DNA of 41,985 nt from JANMDU01 sp043755865 (GCA_043755865.1 JAYUSD010000162.1:1-41985), one strand, 5' to 3'; positions 23,460 to 32,229 are shown, counted from the first letter of the stretch. Notes: generated by a model from the letters alone, not told the origin. Numbers and translations are program-made.

Positions 23460-23966
23460 TTAAAGAACGGTGGCCTTGCCAATCACCATATCAGCCAGCG
23501 GCACATCGTCATGATGACCTTTGCGGCCGGTTTTAGCCTTACCCATCTTGTCAACCACATCCATGCCCGAGATCACTTTACCAAATACGGCATAGCCCCA
23601 GCCTTGCTGGCTGGGCGCGGTGTGGTTCAAAAAAGCGTTATCGGCAGTGTTGATGAAGAATTGGTTGCTGGCGGAATGCGGATCGCCAGTGCGCGCCATG
23701 GCCAGCGTGTATTTGTTGTTCTTGAGGCCGTTGTTGGCTTCATTGGTGATGGGCGCATCGCTCTTTTTTTGCGTCATGCCCACTTCAAAGCCGCCGCCTT
23801 GCACCATGAAGCTATCGATCACACGATGAAATACGGTGCCGTCGTAGTGGCCTTTCTTCACGTAGGCGAGAAAGTTTTCTGCGCTTTTCGGCGCTTTCTC
23901 GGCATCGAGCTCGATGGTGATGTTGCCGTAGCCTGTGATTTGCAGTTCGACTTGGGGATTTGCCAT
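23460..23966 (-). CDS. ppiB: cytoplasmic peptidyl-prolyl cis-trans isomerase B
   Basis: A 168-aa cyclophilin without a signal peptide, catalysing proline isomerisation in the cytoplasm. Motifs: VFHRVIDSFMVQGGGFEVG (active-site Arg), TLAMARTGDPHSASNQFFIN and GYAVFGKVISGMDVVDKM. A good ribosome-binding site (AAGGAATTC) precedes the ATG. It sits 20 bp after the exported paralogue ppiA. Confidence 0.96.
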   Translation of the reverse strand: MANPQVELQITGYGNITIELDAEKAPKSAENFLAYVKKGHYDGTVFHRVIDSFMVQGGGFEVGMTQKKSDAPITNEANNGLKNNKYTLAMARTGDPHSASNQFFINTADNAFLNHTAPSQQGWGYAVFGKVISGMDVVDKMGKAKTGRKGHHDDVPLADMVIGKATVL

Positions 23967-23986
23967 GATGAGAATTCCTTGAGAGA

Positions 23987-24715
23987 TTATTTAAGTAAGG
24001 TGGCGCTGTTGATGGTGATCGCGGTTTTGGGCACATCGGTGGGAAATGAGCCGCCAGGCCCTGTGGGTGCGGCTTTCATTTTGTCCACCACATCCATGCC
24101 GTCCACCACTTTGCCAAACACGGTGTAGCCCCAAAGCTGAGGCGCAGCGAGCAAGTTGGCGCGTGGTGTGCTTTCATACACACGGCCTTGATAGGTAAAG
24201 TTTTTTACCGGATCGCCTTCGGGAATCAGCGTGGGATCAAGGAAAGCGTTGTCCACCACGTTGATGAAAAATTGTGCACTGGCTGATTGCGGGTCATTGG
24301 TGCGGGCCATGGCCAGCGTACCGCGTGTATTTTTCAGACCCTTAGCCAACGCTTCACGGCCTTCATGCGCCACAGGAGGGCGGCTTTTCTTTTCTACGTA
24401 GCTGGGCTGAAAGCCGCCGCCTTGCACCATGAATGTGCTGATCACGCGGTGGAAAATCGTGCCATCGTAGTGTTTGTCTTTCACATACTGCAGAAAATTC
24501 TCGACCGTTTTGGGCGCTTTATCTGGATACAGCTCAATGACGATGTCGCCCATGCTGGTGGCCAGCTTAACCCGTGGCGCTGCGTTGGTTTGCGTCGCGG
24601 CAACCGCAGCTGTGGTTTGCGCGTAAGCAAGAGGCGCTACTAAAGTGATAGCGCTCAGCGCAATAGATATGCCGGCTACCATGCCAAAAGATCTACGAAA
24701 ACGATTAAAAGTCAT
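23987..24715 (-). CDS. ppiA: exported peptidyl-prolyl cis-trans isomerase A
   Basis: A 242-aa cyclophilin with a signal peptide (MTFNRFRRSFGMVAG..., cleavage likely after PLAYA), so periplasmic. Motifs: IFHRVISTFMVQGGGFQPS and TLAMARTNDPQSASAQFFIN. The longer loop (LIPEGDPVKNFTYQGRVYES) is common in betaproteobacterial PpiA. The start has GAAGGAG before it and overlaps the stop of the L,D-transpeptidase gene (ATGA). Codons 13-28 of the signal peptide (hydrophobic core) coincide with a dispersed repeat in antisense orientation. Confidence 0.95.
   Translation of the reverse strand: MTFNRFRRSFGMVAGISIALSAITLVAPLAYAQTTAAVAATQTNAAPRVKLATSMGDIVIELYPDKAPKTVENFLQYVKDKHYDGTIFHRVISTFMVQGGGFQPSYVEKKSRPPVAHEGREALAKGLKNTRGTLAMARTNDPQSASAQFFINVVDNAFLDPTLIPEGDPVKNFTYQGRVYESTPRANLLAAPQLWGYTVFGKVVDGMDVVDKMKAAPTGPGGSFPTDVPKTAITINSATLLK
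24634..24678 (+). repeat. dispersed palindromic repeat, copy J (in the ppiA signal peptide)
   Basis: GCGCTACTAAAGTGATAGC palindrome, spacer GCTCAGCG, then CAATAGATATGCCGGCTA and an A-rich extension reaching nearly to the ppiA start codon. Antisense reading encodes AGISIALSAITLVAPL. Confidence 0.88.
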
Positions 24716-26100
24716 CCAATAACTCCTTCAAAAAATATTTTCCATTGGTTTTGCGTAGCGGCTGAGCGCAGCCAGTACTGCCGTTTTGTGGGGCCAGAAA
24801 ATGCGCCCGTGGGTACTTCAGAAAACGTGACCACCATGGTAGCACTAGTGGCATTCTCGACCCAATGCAGTACTGCCACATCTTTGAGCTCACTGCCGCG
24901 CTTTTTGGCGATTTCGGTTTGAAGAATACCGCGCCAATCGGCCAGCTTTTTTCCGTAGCTGTCAAAATCCGGGCTGTAGTGCGACAGACTGCGCTCCAAA
25001 TCACCAGCGGCTTTTGCACTGCGCCAAGCGGCAAAATTGCGATCAAAAGCGGCCACATCGGCGTTGCTTTGCGCTGGATTGATCCATTCAAGCTTGGGCA
25101 AAATCACGACGGGCGTGGTACGGATTTCAACCCGCTGCATGATGTCTTGCAAATCTGGATTGGAGACGGCAACGCAGCCATCGGTGGCCTTCGGAGCGCG
25201 GGCGAATTGCGCCTGCGGCACGCCATGCAGCCAAATGCCGCTGCCGGTTTTTCCGCGGCGCAAATCGTAGGGGTTGGGATAGTTGATCGGCAGTGCGCCT
25301 GCGCCGTAGAGATCTTTGAGTGAATTGGGATCGAGGGTGTTGGTGACGTAGTAAATGCCAAGCGGCGTTTTCAAATCGCCTTCGAGATTTTTCTCCACAC
25401 CCATTTTGCCGACTGAGGCGTAATAGTCGGCCACGAGGCGCAGGCCTTGCGGCGTATTTTCAAAAAGATACACCCTGGCGCGGCTGGCATCCACTGCAAT
25501 GGCGTGTTTGTTGCGCGCTGACAAACGTACGAAATTGGCGGGTTGCAACCCCACAGCGGGCTTTTCCCGAAGGGCGCGAATACGCAGCAGCGATTCCTCG
25601 CGCAGATCGGTGAGTACGCCGGGCGCGGCCCGCACGGTGGCCTCGGGCACATCGCCCAAGCTGCGCAGCGGCTGCGTTTGCGCAACAAGCAAATCGCCAT
25701 GCACTAGTTGCGCCAGCGCGAAATTGGGATGGTCAACCACCAATTTGTCGGAGAGCTTCAATGCTTCGCGCGTTTTGCCTTGCCCAATCAGCTGATAAAT
25801 TTGTAGCAGCCGCGCCTCAGCTTGCAGGCCGCTTTGCACAGGAGCGGCTGACTTTGCTTTGGCTTTACGCTTGGAGCCGGCCACCGCCGCAACCGCTGCG
25901 CCAGACGCCACTGCCGCTGCCGCAGCCGCTGCTTTATATTTTCGCTTTTTTTGCGCTGCCTCAGCCGGCAGCCCGAGCGCCAAGATGGCAAGAATCAAGG
26001 TGCAAGCAACCAAGTGCAGCCCGCGCCAAGAGCCACGCGCTGGCGAGACATGCGCAAGATTTGACTTAACAACAAAACGGGTGAGTAAACGTAGGCGCAA
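24712..26100 (-). CDS. L,D-transpeptidase (YkuD) with C-terminal NTF2-like domain
   Basis: A 462-aa envelope enzyme that would cross-link peptidoglycan, or attach proteins to it, via 3-3 bonds. Order: N-terminal hydrophobic export segment (about 28-49), Ala/Lys-rich linker (50-90), helical region (90-195), the YkuD domain (196-325) with IWLHGVP (His292) and ATDGCVAVSN (catalytic Cys309), and a C-terminal domain (about 350-462) with HYSPDFDSYGKKL and QNQWKIFFEGV. That last domain resembles the C terminus of the neighbouring TPR protein. The start is a TTG with no clear ribosome-binding site, so the N terminus is uncertain. Confidence 0.88.
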   Translation of the reverse strand: MRLRLLTRFVVKSNLAHVSPARGSWRGLHLVACTLILAILALGLPAEAAQKKRKYKAAAAAAAVASGAAVAAVAGSKRKAKAKSAAPVQSGLQAEARLLQIYQLIGQGKTREALKLSDKLVVDHPNFALAQLVHGDLLVAQTQPLRSLGDVPEATVRAAPGVLTDLREESLLRIRALREKPAVGLQPANFVRLSARNKHAIAVDASRARVYLFENTPQGLRLVADYYASVGKMGVEKNLEGDLKTPLGIYYVTNTLDPNSLKDLYGAGALPINYPNPYDLRRGKTGSGIWLHGVPQAQFARAPKATDGCVAVSNPDLQDIMQRVEIRTTPVVILPKLEWINPAQSNADVAAFDRNFAAWRSAKAAGDLERSLSHYSPDFDSYGKKLADWRGILQTEIAKKRGSELKDVAVLHWVENATSATMVVTFSEVPTGAFSGPTKRQYWLRSAATQNQWKIFFEGVIG

Positions 26101-26284
26101 AAGCGAGATCAGGCAAAATCAAACGAAACGAGCCTAGGCTGAAAATGCAATGCGCCTGGCTCTGACAAGGCGCTGGCAAGCAACTGCTTAGTGCATCTCA
26201 GCGACATTTCACCGGCATCCAAGCAGCGTCCGCGCAGCAACTCATGCACGCCAACCGACATGGCAGCAACAGCGAATGCAGGCA

Positions 26285-27331
26285 CTAACCGCCCGTGGCT
26301 TCGCGCACAATCACCCAGCGGTTGTCTGCACGCACGAGATCCAGCGTCTTGCGGCTGTTGACCGAAAGACTGTCGGCATCGTAGTCTTGCTTGAAGCGGG
26401 CTTGCGCTTTGCTGCCATTGATTTTGACCTCTAAATTGCTGACCTGAACGCTAATTTTGTTCTTGCCGAGAATGCGTTTTTTGCGCTCGCCCTCCCAGCT
26501 TTTTCGGCCACCGGGAGCGTCAAAATCTTTGCCATATGCGCCCAGATAAGCGCCCATGTCTTTGCGGCTCCAAGCACTGGCCCAAGCTTGCACAGCGGCG
26601 CGAATCTCATCCTCATTGCCGGCGGCCGCTGCAGCTACGGGAGCGGCTGGTGCGGTTACAGGCGCAGGTGTAGCGGGCTTAGCAGCAGCAACGGGGGCGG
26701 CGGGAGCAACAGGGGCGGCAGGCGCTGCAGCCACCACCGCTGGCACTGCTGGCTTGGCTGGCGCAGCCGCCAAAGGCACAGAGGCCCCAGCAGCGGGCTT
26801 GGTGCGCAAATTGGGCGCAAACAAATCACGAATCAATCCCAGCTTAGGCTGAATGCCACTGTTGCCGCCATCCAGCTGCAAAGCTTTGCTGTAGGCTTGG
26901 CTGGCTAATTTGGCATACACATCGCCTAAATTTTCATGCGCTGTGGCGTAGCTGGGGTTGGTGCGGATCGCCATTTCTAAAGCAGCGCGGGCTTTGTCAA
27001 ACTGGCCTTGGCCGGCTTGCAGCACCGCCAAATTGTTGTAGGGCTCGGGCAACTCTGGATAATCTTCAATCAGTTTGGTGAACATGCTGATCGCGTCTTG
27101 CGGCTTGCCCTGCTCCGTGAGAATCACGCCTTTTAAAAAACGCATTTGCGGATCTTTCGGTTTGCCGGCCAAAAATTGATCCGCCTTGGCGGTGGCCTCT
27201 GCAAACTGATTCGCGCGCAACAAGCGATTGACTTCTGCGTAGTCTGCAAACACAGCGGTAGAAAACATCAGGCCGGCTGCCAGTAACGCGCTAGACAAGA
27301 CACGAGGAATGAATGGTAAGACTTTTCGCAT
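26285..27331 (-). CDS. exported TPR protein with C-terminal NTF2-like domain
   Basis: A 348-aa protein with a signal peptide (MRKVLPFIPRVLSSALLAAG... ending VFA/DYAEV), several tetratricopeptide repeats (about residues 30-170; PELPEPYNNLAVLQAGQGQFDKA and NPSYATAHENLGDVYAKL), an Ala/Pro-rich linker (about 190-245), and a C-terminal NTF2/Cds6-like domain (AAVQAWASAWSRKDMGAYLGAY to DNRWVIVREA). The start at 27331 is chosen for the signal peptide and GAGAG upstream. It probably works in the cell envelope with the L,D-transpeptidase, whose C terminus it shares. Confidence 0.85.
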   Translation of the reverse strand: MRKVLPFIPRVLSSALLAAGLMFSTAVFADYAEVNRLLRANQFAEATAKADQFLAGKPKDPQMRFLKGVILTEQGKPQDAISMFTKLIEDYPELPEPYNNLAVLQAGQGQFDKARAALEMAIRTNPSYATAHENLGDVYAKLASQAYSKALQLDGGNSGIQPKLGLIRDLFAPNLRTKPAAGASVPLAAAPAKPAVPAVVAAAPAAPVAPAAPVAAAKPATPAPVTAPAAPVAAAAAGNEDEIRAAVQAWASAWSRKDMGAYLGAYGKDFDAPGGRKSWEGERKKRILGKNKISVQVSNLEVKINGSKAQARFKQDYDADSLSVNSRKTLDLVRADNRWVIVREATGG

Positions 27332-27445
27332 GGGCACTCTCTCAAACACGAACAAATATTGGGCTTTATACTGCGCAGATTGTAGCGGCAAGACAGCACC
27401 CTATTTGCGGCCGCTGCCGCTACGCCCTGACCACTGAAATACACC

Positions 27446-28834
27446 ATGGCTTTGAAAATTTACAATACGCTCTCGCGCAGCGTGGAAGCATTCTCTCCTC
27501 TTGAACCCGGCAAGGTGCGCATGTATGTTTGCGGTATCACACCCTACGACATGTGCCACATCGGGCATGCCCGCTCGGCCATTGCTTTTGATGTCATTGC
27601 CCGCTGGCTGCGAGCCAGTGGCTATGCGGTGACTTTTGTCAAGAATATTACCGATATTGCAGACACAATTATTGCCCGCGCAGTGAAAAACGGCGAAACA
27701 ATTCGATCACTCACAGATCGCATGATTGGCGAAATGTATCGCGATTTAGATGAGCTGGGCGTGTTACGCCCCGATCATGACCCGCGTGCAACAGAATATG
27801 TGCCGCAAATGCTCGACATCATTAAAAAACTGGAATCTGTCGGCTTGGCCTATCGCGCTTCGAACGGCGATGTGAACTACGCCGTTCGCAAATTCCCCGG
27901 CTACGGAAAATTAAGTGGTAAATCACTCGATGAACTTCACGCTGGTGAACGCGTTGCAGTACTTGATAGCAAGCAAGACCCGTTGGATTCAGTGCTTTGG
28001 AAATCTGCCAAACCCGAAGAGCCGCCCGAGGCTAAGTGGGACAGCATCTACGGCGCGGGCCGCCCCGGCTGGCACATTGAGTGCTCAGCAATGAGCTGCG
28101 CCTTGCTGGGCGAGAGCTTTGATATTCATGGCGGCGGGGCGGATTTGCAGTTTCCCCATCACGAGAATGAAATCGCTCAAAATGAGGGCGCTTTTGGCAA
28201 ACCGATGGCTAAGTATTGGATGCACAATGGCTTCGTGAATGTGGACAACGAGAAGATGTCTAAGTCACTGGGCAATTTCTTCACTATCCGCGATGTGCTG
28301 AAAAAATTTGATGCGGAAACCATCCGCTTTTTCATCGTGCGCAGCCATTACAGAAGCGGTTTGAACTACTCGGATGTGCATTTGGATGATGCAAAAGCCT
28401 CGCTTAAACGCCTCTACAACGCTCTCGATTTGGTAGCGCCTACCGCATATTCCACGCCGGCCACCATTGATTTTGGCAATGAATATGCCGCTAAATTCAA
28501 AGCAGCGATGGATAACGACTTCGCCACGCCTGAGGCTGTTGCCGTGTTGTTTGATTTGGCTGCCGAGGTCAACCGCAGCAAATCTGCACCGCTGGCCGCT
28601 TTACTCAAACAACTAGGCGGTTTGCTTGGCATTTTGCAAGGCTCTCCCCAGGCCTTCTTGCAATCGGGTGCAGCGCTTGATGATGCGGCGATTCAAATCA
28701 AAATCTCGGAGCGTGCCGCAGCGAAAGCCGCGAAGAATTTCGCCTTGGCCGATCAAATCCGCAAAGATTTAGCGGCGCAGGGCGTTGTGCTGAAAGACAG
28801 CCCACAGGGTACAAGCTGGGAAGCCGCAGCATGA
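27446..28834 (+). CDS. cysS: cysteine-tRNA ligase
   Basis: Class I synthetase charging tRNA-Cys, 462 aa, complete. Motifs: GITPYDMCHIGHARS (HIGH-type), zinc ligands in YVCGITP (Cys) and WHIECSAMS with HHENEIAQ, and KMSKSLGNFF (KMSKS). The C-terminal helical domain ends LAAQGVVLKDSPQGTSWEAA. At residues 327-339 (DLVAPTAYSTPAT), in the loop after the helix of LKRLYNAL, the DNA resembles a dispersed-repeat copy. Divergent from the TPR gene. Confidence 0.97.
   Translation: MALKIYNTLSRSVEAFSPLEPGKVRMYVCGITPYDMCHIGHARSAIAFDVIARWLRASGYAVTFVKNITDIADTIIARAVKNGETIRSLTDRMIGEMYRDLDELGVLRPDHDPRATEYVPQMLDIIKKLESVGLAYRASNGDVNYAVRKFPGYGKLSGKSLDELHAGERVAVLDSKQDPLDSVLWKSAKPEEPPEAKWDSIYGAGRPGWHIECSAMSCALLGESFDIHGGGADLQFPHHENEIAQNEGAFGKPMAKYWMHNGFVNVDNEKMSKSLGNFFTIRDVLKKFDAETIRFFIVRSHYRSGLNYSDVHLDDAKASLKRLYNALDLVAPTAYSTPATIDFGNEYAAKFKAAMDNDFATPEAVAVLFDLAAEVNRSKSAPLAALLKQLGGLLGILQGSPQAFLQSGAALDDAAIQIKISERAAAKAAKNFALADQIRKDLAAQGVVLKDSPQGTSWEAAA
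28426..28463 (+). repeat. dispersed palindromic repeat, partial copy K (inside cysS)
   Basis: GATTTGGTAGCGCC, then TACCGCATATTCCACGCCGGCC: the right half of the element with a degenerate palindrome. It is in frame, with the AYSTPA variant of the peptide. It is weaker than the other copies because the loop length fits the cysS family. Confidence 0.55.
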
Positions 28835-28859
28835 GGATTTCGAGCGTTTTAGGGCTATT

Positions 28860-28900
28860 GCCGGCATGTAATATGCGTGGAATGCTATGACAAAGATAGC
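28860..28900 (-). repeat. dispersed palindromic repeat, copy L (before the glycosylase gene)
   Basis: Reverse-orientation copy: TTGCCGGCATGTAATATGCG, then the palindrome GCTATGACAAAGATAGC. It fills the cysS-glycosylase gap and contains an in-frame ATG (28887) that could be mistaken for the next start. Confidence 0.85.
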
Positions 28901-28907
28901 ATCTACG

Positions 28908-29531
28908 ATGTCTTCCCCATCTTATTGGCAAGAGGCCTGCGCCCATCTGATCAAAAAAGACCGGGTCATGCGCAAGCTGATTCCGCAGTTTGGCGATGCT
29001 TGTTTGCAAAGCCGGGGCGATCCGTTTGTGACCCTAGCGCGATCCGTGGTGGGCCAGCAAATCAGTGTGGCGGCAGCGCAGACGATTTGGGAGCGGTTTA
29101 CCAAACTCTCCAAGGGAAAGTTGCTGCCCGCGAAAGTGCTCACGATGAAGGTAGATGACATGCGCGGCTGCGGCTTGTCGGCTCGCAAGATGGAGTATTT
29201 GGTGGATCTTGCGCTGCATTTTGACAGCGGCGCTTTGCATGTGAAGCAGTGGGAAGCGATGGACGATGAAGGCATCATCGCGGAGCTGATATCCATTCGG
29301 GGCATTGGCCGCTGGACGGCTGAGATGTTCCTCATTTTTCACCTGCTGCGCCCGAATGTGTTGCCGCTGGATGATGTGGGACTGCTGCGCGGTATCAGCG
29401 AAAGCTATTTCTCGGGCGAATCGGTCAGCCGCAGCGAAGCCAAAGAAGTCGCCGAGCCTTGGGCACCGTATCGCAGCGTGGCGGTGTGGTACCTGTGGCG
29501 CTCGCTCGATCCTCAGCCTGTTTCTTACTGA
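28908..29531 (+). CDS. DNA-3-methyladenine glycosylase (AlkA-type, HhH-GPD)
   Basis: Removes alkylated bases from DNA in base excision repair; 207 aa. HhH-GPD features: ARSVVGQQISVAAAQTIWERF, the hairpin-helix-hairpin SIRGIGRWTAEMFLIF, and the catalytic Asp region LPLDDVGLLRGISE. It has no iron-sulfur cluster cysteines. The ATG at 28908 gives the expected N terminus (SSPSYWQEACAHLIKKDR); an ATG at 28887 would place repeat-derived residues (TKIAST) in front. It lies downstream of cysS as in related genomes, where accA usually follows; here accA is absent. Confidence 0.9.
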   Translation: MSSPSYWQEACAHLIKKDRVMRKLIPQFGDACLQSRGDPFVTLARSVVGQQISVAAAQTIWERFTKLSKGKLLPAKVLTMKVDDMRGCGLSARKMEYLVDLALHFDSGALHVKQWEAMDDEGIIAELISIRGIGRWTAEMFLIFHLLRPNVLPLDDVGLLRGISESYFSGESVSRSEAKEVAEPWAPYRSVAVWYLWRSLDPQPVSY

Positions 29532-29555
29532 GAATTTTACCGTTTTCATCAGTTT

Positions 29556-29597
29556 GCCGTTATGTTTATTGCGCGGGCCGCTATTGAATTTATAGCG
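29556..29597 (-). repeat. dispersed palindromic repeat, degenerate copy M (intergenic)
   Basis: GCCGTTATGTTTATTGCGCG, then the palindrome GCTATTGAATTTATAGC, which is nearly perfect; the CCGGC tail has decayed. It lies after the glycosylase gene. Confidence 0.7.
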
Positions 29598-29729
29598 TTC
29601 CGGCAGCACTGCACCTTCTGCGCTATGTGTCATGCTACAGCTTCCAACGGCATCTGCTTATCCACAACGCCATAGCAGCCATCGCAAAACACGCCAGCCC
29701 TGCTGCACCGCAGCAACTAAAATACTGGG

Positions 29730-30596
29730 GTGAACCCAAAAACTTATCTCAACGCCGATCTGCATTGCCACAGCGTGGTCTCAGACGGCACCTTGCTTCC
29801 AGAAGTGCTTGCTGAGCGAGCTGCTAAAAATGGCGTCGAGCTTTGGGCACTGACGGATCATGACGAGATCGGCGGCCAAGCGCGCGCTGCCGCTGCTGCC
29901 CATCAGCATGGCATGGCCTATCTCACTGGCACGGAAATCTCCGTCACGTTTGCGCGTGAGACGGTGCATATTGTGGGCCTAGGCTTCGATGCGCAAGACA
30001 GTGCCATGGTCTCTGGCCTCGCTGCCACACGCGGCGGGCGTGGCGAGCGGGCGCAGCAAATGAGCGACGGGTTGGCTAAGGTGGGCATCAAAGGCGCCTA
30101 TGAAGGCGCATTGAAGTATGTCAACAATCCAGAGCTGATTTCGCGCACACACTTTGCACGCTTTCTCGTGGAAACGGGAGTCTGCGCCAGCACCCACGAA
30201 GTGTTTCGCTACTACCTCACTGAAGGCAAACCCGGTTATGTGCCGCACAGTTGGGCGAACTTAGGCGCTGCGGTGCGATGGATCACCGCTGCCCACGGCG
30301 TTGCCGTGATTGCGCATCCCGGTCGCTACAGATTCACTGCCAACGAAGAATATGCGCTGTTCTCTGAATTCAAAACCCACGGCGGGCAGGCGATAGAAGT
30401 CGTCACGGGCAGCCACACGGTTGCTGAATATGCCAAGTATGCCGATATGGCTTTGGAATTTGATTTGGCCGCATCGCGCGGTTCGGATTTCCATTGCCCC
30501 AAGGAGAGCCACACCGATTTGGGCGCTCTGCCCTATCTGCCTGGTCAGCTCACGCCGGTATGGGAATTGCTGACCGAGCGAATTCAGTTGGCTTAG
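29730..30596 (+). CDS. rnm: PHP-domain phosphatase (YciV/RNase AM type)
   Basis: A 288-aa metal-dependent phosphoesterase. E. coli YciV (Rnm) removes 5' nucleotides from RNA; relatives hydrolyse 3',5'-bisphosphonucleosides. PHP motifs: NADLHCHSVVSDGT, WALTDHDEIGG, GTEISV, THFARFLVE, VIAHPGRY and SRGSDFH. The start is a GTG, as no ATG fits the family N terminus (NPKTYLNADLHCHS). The following EamA-YciO-M50-trpS genes run in the same direction. Confidence 0.88.
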   Translation: MNPKTYLNADLHCHSVVSDGTLLPEVLAERAAKNGVELWALTDHDEIGGQARAAAAAHQHGMAYLTGTEISVTFARETVHIVGLGFDAQDSAMVSGLAATRGGRGERAQQMSDGLAKVGIKGAYEGALKYVNNPELISRTHFARFLVETGVCASTHEVFRYYLTEGKPGYVPHSWANLGAAVRWITAAHGVAVIAHPGRYRFTANEEYALFSEFKTHGGQAIEVVTGSHTVAEYAKYADMALEFDLAASRGSDFHCPKESHTDLGALPYLPGQLTPVWELLTERIQLA

Positions 30597-30634
30597 AGCG
30601 ATTTTCAAGTAGTTTTTTCTGCAAAAACACTATG

Positions 30635-30677
30635 TAGCCGGCATAGAATCTATATAAGTTGCTATCAAAACAGTAGC
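30635..30677 (-). repeat. dispersed palindromic repeat, copy N (before the EamA gene)
   Basis: TAGCCGGCATAGAATCTATA, then the palindrome GCTATCAAAACAGTAGC. It ends 8 bp before the possible EamA start and occupies the place of its ribosome-binding site. The A-rich extension runs left to about 30600. Confidence 0.88.
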
Positions 30678-30684
30678 GGGTATT

Positions 30685-31602
30685 TTGCCTTTATTTTCAA
30701 CTGCGCACGCCTCGTCCAACGCCACTGCCGCGCTTTGGGGCATTGCGTGTGCGGTGCTGGCGAGTGCGTTTTTCGCAACGCTCGACACCACCAGCCAACT
30801 CATCGGCTTGGCCGCGCCCATCGTTATGGTGCAATGGGTGCGCTACTTGATTCAAACACTTTCTAGCGTCGCCTTGATTGCACAGGTTGGGCAATTGCGG
30901 CAGCTTCGCATCACCAAGCCTGCGTTACACATCACGCGCGGCCTGCTGATGCTTATCACCACCATGCTCGGCTTTACCAGCCTGCGCTATGTGCCTGTGG
31001 CGGATTTCACGGCCATTGTGATGCTCACACCGCTGCTCGTGACGCTCGCCTCCACTTTCATGCTTGGCGAGCATGTGCCGCCGCTGCGCTGGCTGCTGGC
31101 CTTTGGTGGCTTTGCCGGCGTGTTGGTCATCATTCGGCCCTTCTCGCATGCCTTTGAGCCCGCTGTGCTTCTCGTGCTGCTGCTCGTGTTAACGGGCGCT
31201 GCTTTTCAGCTGCTCACCGCCTTCATGATGCGCACGATGAGCGCGAGTCACACGCATCTGGCAAGCGGCGTCACTGGCTTGGTTGTGTTGAGCTGCGCAC
31301 TGCCCTTTTTCTGGCAAGCGCTTCCACTGAGAATTTGGGGCTTGATAGTGATCGTAGGTTTTGCTGCATCCACTGGGCATTTGCTGCTCAATGTGGCCTT
31401 CAAGCGCGTGGGCGCATCGGTGGCTATGCCTTATCTCTATTCACAAATGGGCTTTGCTGCGTTGGGCGGTTGGCTCGTGTTTGGCCGCGCGCCTGATGCG
31501 CTGAGCTGGCTCGGCATGGCGCTGGTCGCCGCATGCGGTGTTGCCAACATCTGGGTGCTGATGCGCGAAAATAAGGCCCTCAGCACAGTCACCACGGTTT
31601 GA
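30685..31602 (+). CDS. EamA-family (DMT) membrane transporter
   Basis: A 305-aa inner-membrane protein with ten hydrophobic segments in two EamA halves (AALWGIACAVLASAFFATLD..., then LLVLTGAAFQLLTAFMMR...). The family exports metabolites or amino acids; the substrate cannot be told. No ATG is available: the frame opens at a TTG (30685) just after a dispersed repeat, so the repeat may have displaced the original start region. A short peptide linker (AHASSNATAA) precedes the first helix. The stop is 3 bp before the next ATG. Confidence 0.87.
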   Translation: MPLFSTAHASSNATAALWGIACAVLASAFFATLDTTSQLIGLAAPIVMVQWVRYLIQTLSSVALIAQVGQLRQLRITKPALHITRGLLMLITTMLGFTSLRYVPVADFTAIVMLTPLLVTLASTFMLGEHVPPLRWLLAFGGFAGVLVIIRPFSHAFEPAVLLVLLLVLTGAAFQLLTAFMMRTMSASHTHLASGVTGLVVLSCALPFFWQALPLRIWGLIVIVGFAASTGHLLLNVAFKRVGASVAMPYLYSQMGFAALGGWLVFGRAPDALSWLGMALVAACGVANIWVLMRENKALSTVTTV

Positions 31603-31605
31603 GTC

Positions 31606-32229
31606 ATGGCGCAGTTTTTTGAAATTCACCCCGAAAATCCACAAGAGCGCCTTCTGCGGCAAGCCGCTGCATTGCTGCGTGCCGGCGGCATTGCCGCAGT
31701 GCCTACCGATTCCAGCTATGCCTTCGTCTGTCACGTGGGCGATAAAGCAGCCGCCGACGCGTTGCGCCGCATCCGAGGCGTAGACGACAAACATCACCTG
31801 ACCCTGCTTTGCCGCGATCTCAAAGAACTCTCCACCTACGCACGGGTGGACAACGCACAATTTCGCCTTATCAAAGCGGGCACGCCGGGGCCCTTCACCT
31901 TCATTTTGGAGGCCACCAAAGAAGTACCGCGCCGCCTCTCCCATCCTAAGCGCCTGACGATTGGCCTGCGTGTGAGCGAGCATCCCGCGCTGCAAGCCCT
32001 GCTGGAGATTCATGGCGAGCCTTTGCTGGCCACCACACTCATCCCGCCGGGTGAGACCGAACCGCTTAATGATCCAGAGGAGATTCGCGCACGCTATGAA
32101 AAACTCATTGCCTGCGTGATCGATGCGGGCGCCTGCCCTAGCGAGCCCACCACGGTGGTGGATTTGACTGGCGACGCGCCGCTCATTGTGCGGCTGGGGC
32201 GCGGAGATCCTGCCCAACTAGGGGTTTAA
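31606..32229 (+). CDS. yciO: YrdC/Sua5-domain protein, YciO type
   Basis: A 207-aa cytosolic protein of the Sua5/YciO/YrdC superfamily, which includes threonylcarbamoyl-AMP synthases for tRNA t6A. Motifs: AAALLRAGGIAAVPTDSSYA, RRIRGVDDKHHLTLLCRDL, GTPGPFTFILEAT and LTIGLRVSEHPALQAL. The order fits the YciO branch rather than TsaC, so t6A synthesis is not assured. It is 3 bp after the EamA gene, hence co-transcribed. Confidence 0.85.
   Translation: MAQFFEIHPENPQERLLRQAAALLRAGGIAAVPTDSSYAFVCHVGDKAAADALRRIRGVDDKHHLTLLCRDLKELSTYARVDNAQFRLIKAGTPGPFTFILEATKEVPRRLSHPKRLTIGLRVSEHPALQALLEIHGEPLLATTLIPPGETEPLNDPEEIRARYEKLIACVIDAGACPSEPTTVVDLTGDAPLIVRLGRGDPAQLGV

Noticed and set aside
26641..26790. Ala/Pro-rich repetitive stretch in the TPR protein as a tandem repeat of interest
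   Set aside because: It is a low-complexity linker between TPR and C-terminal domains, common in envelope proteins.
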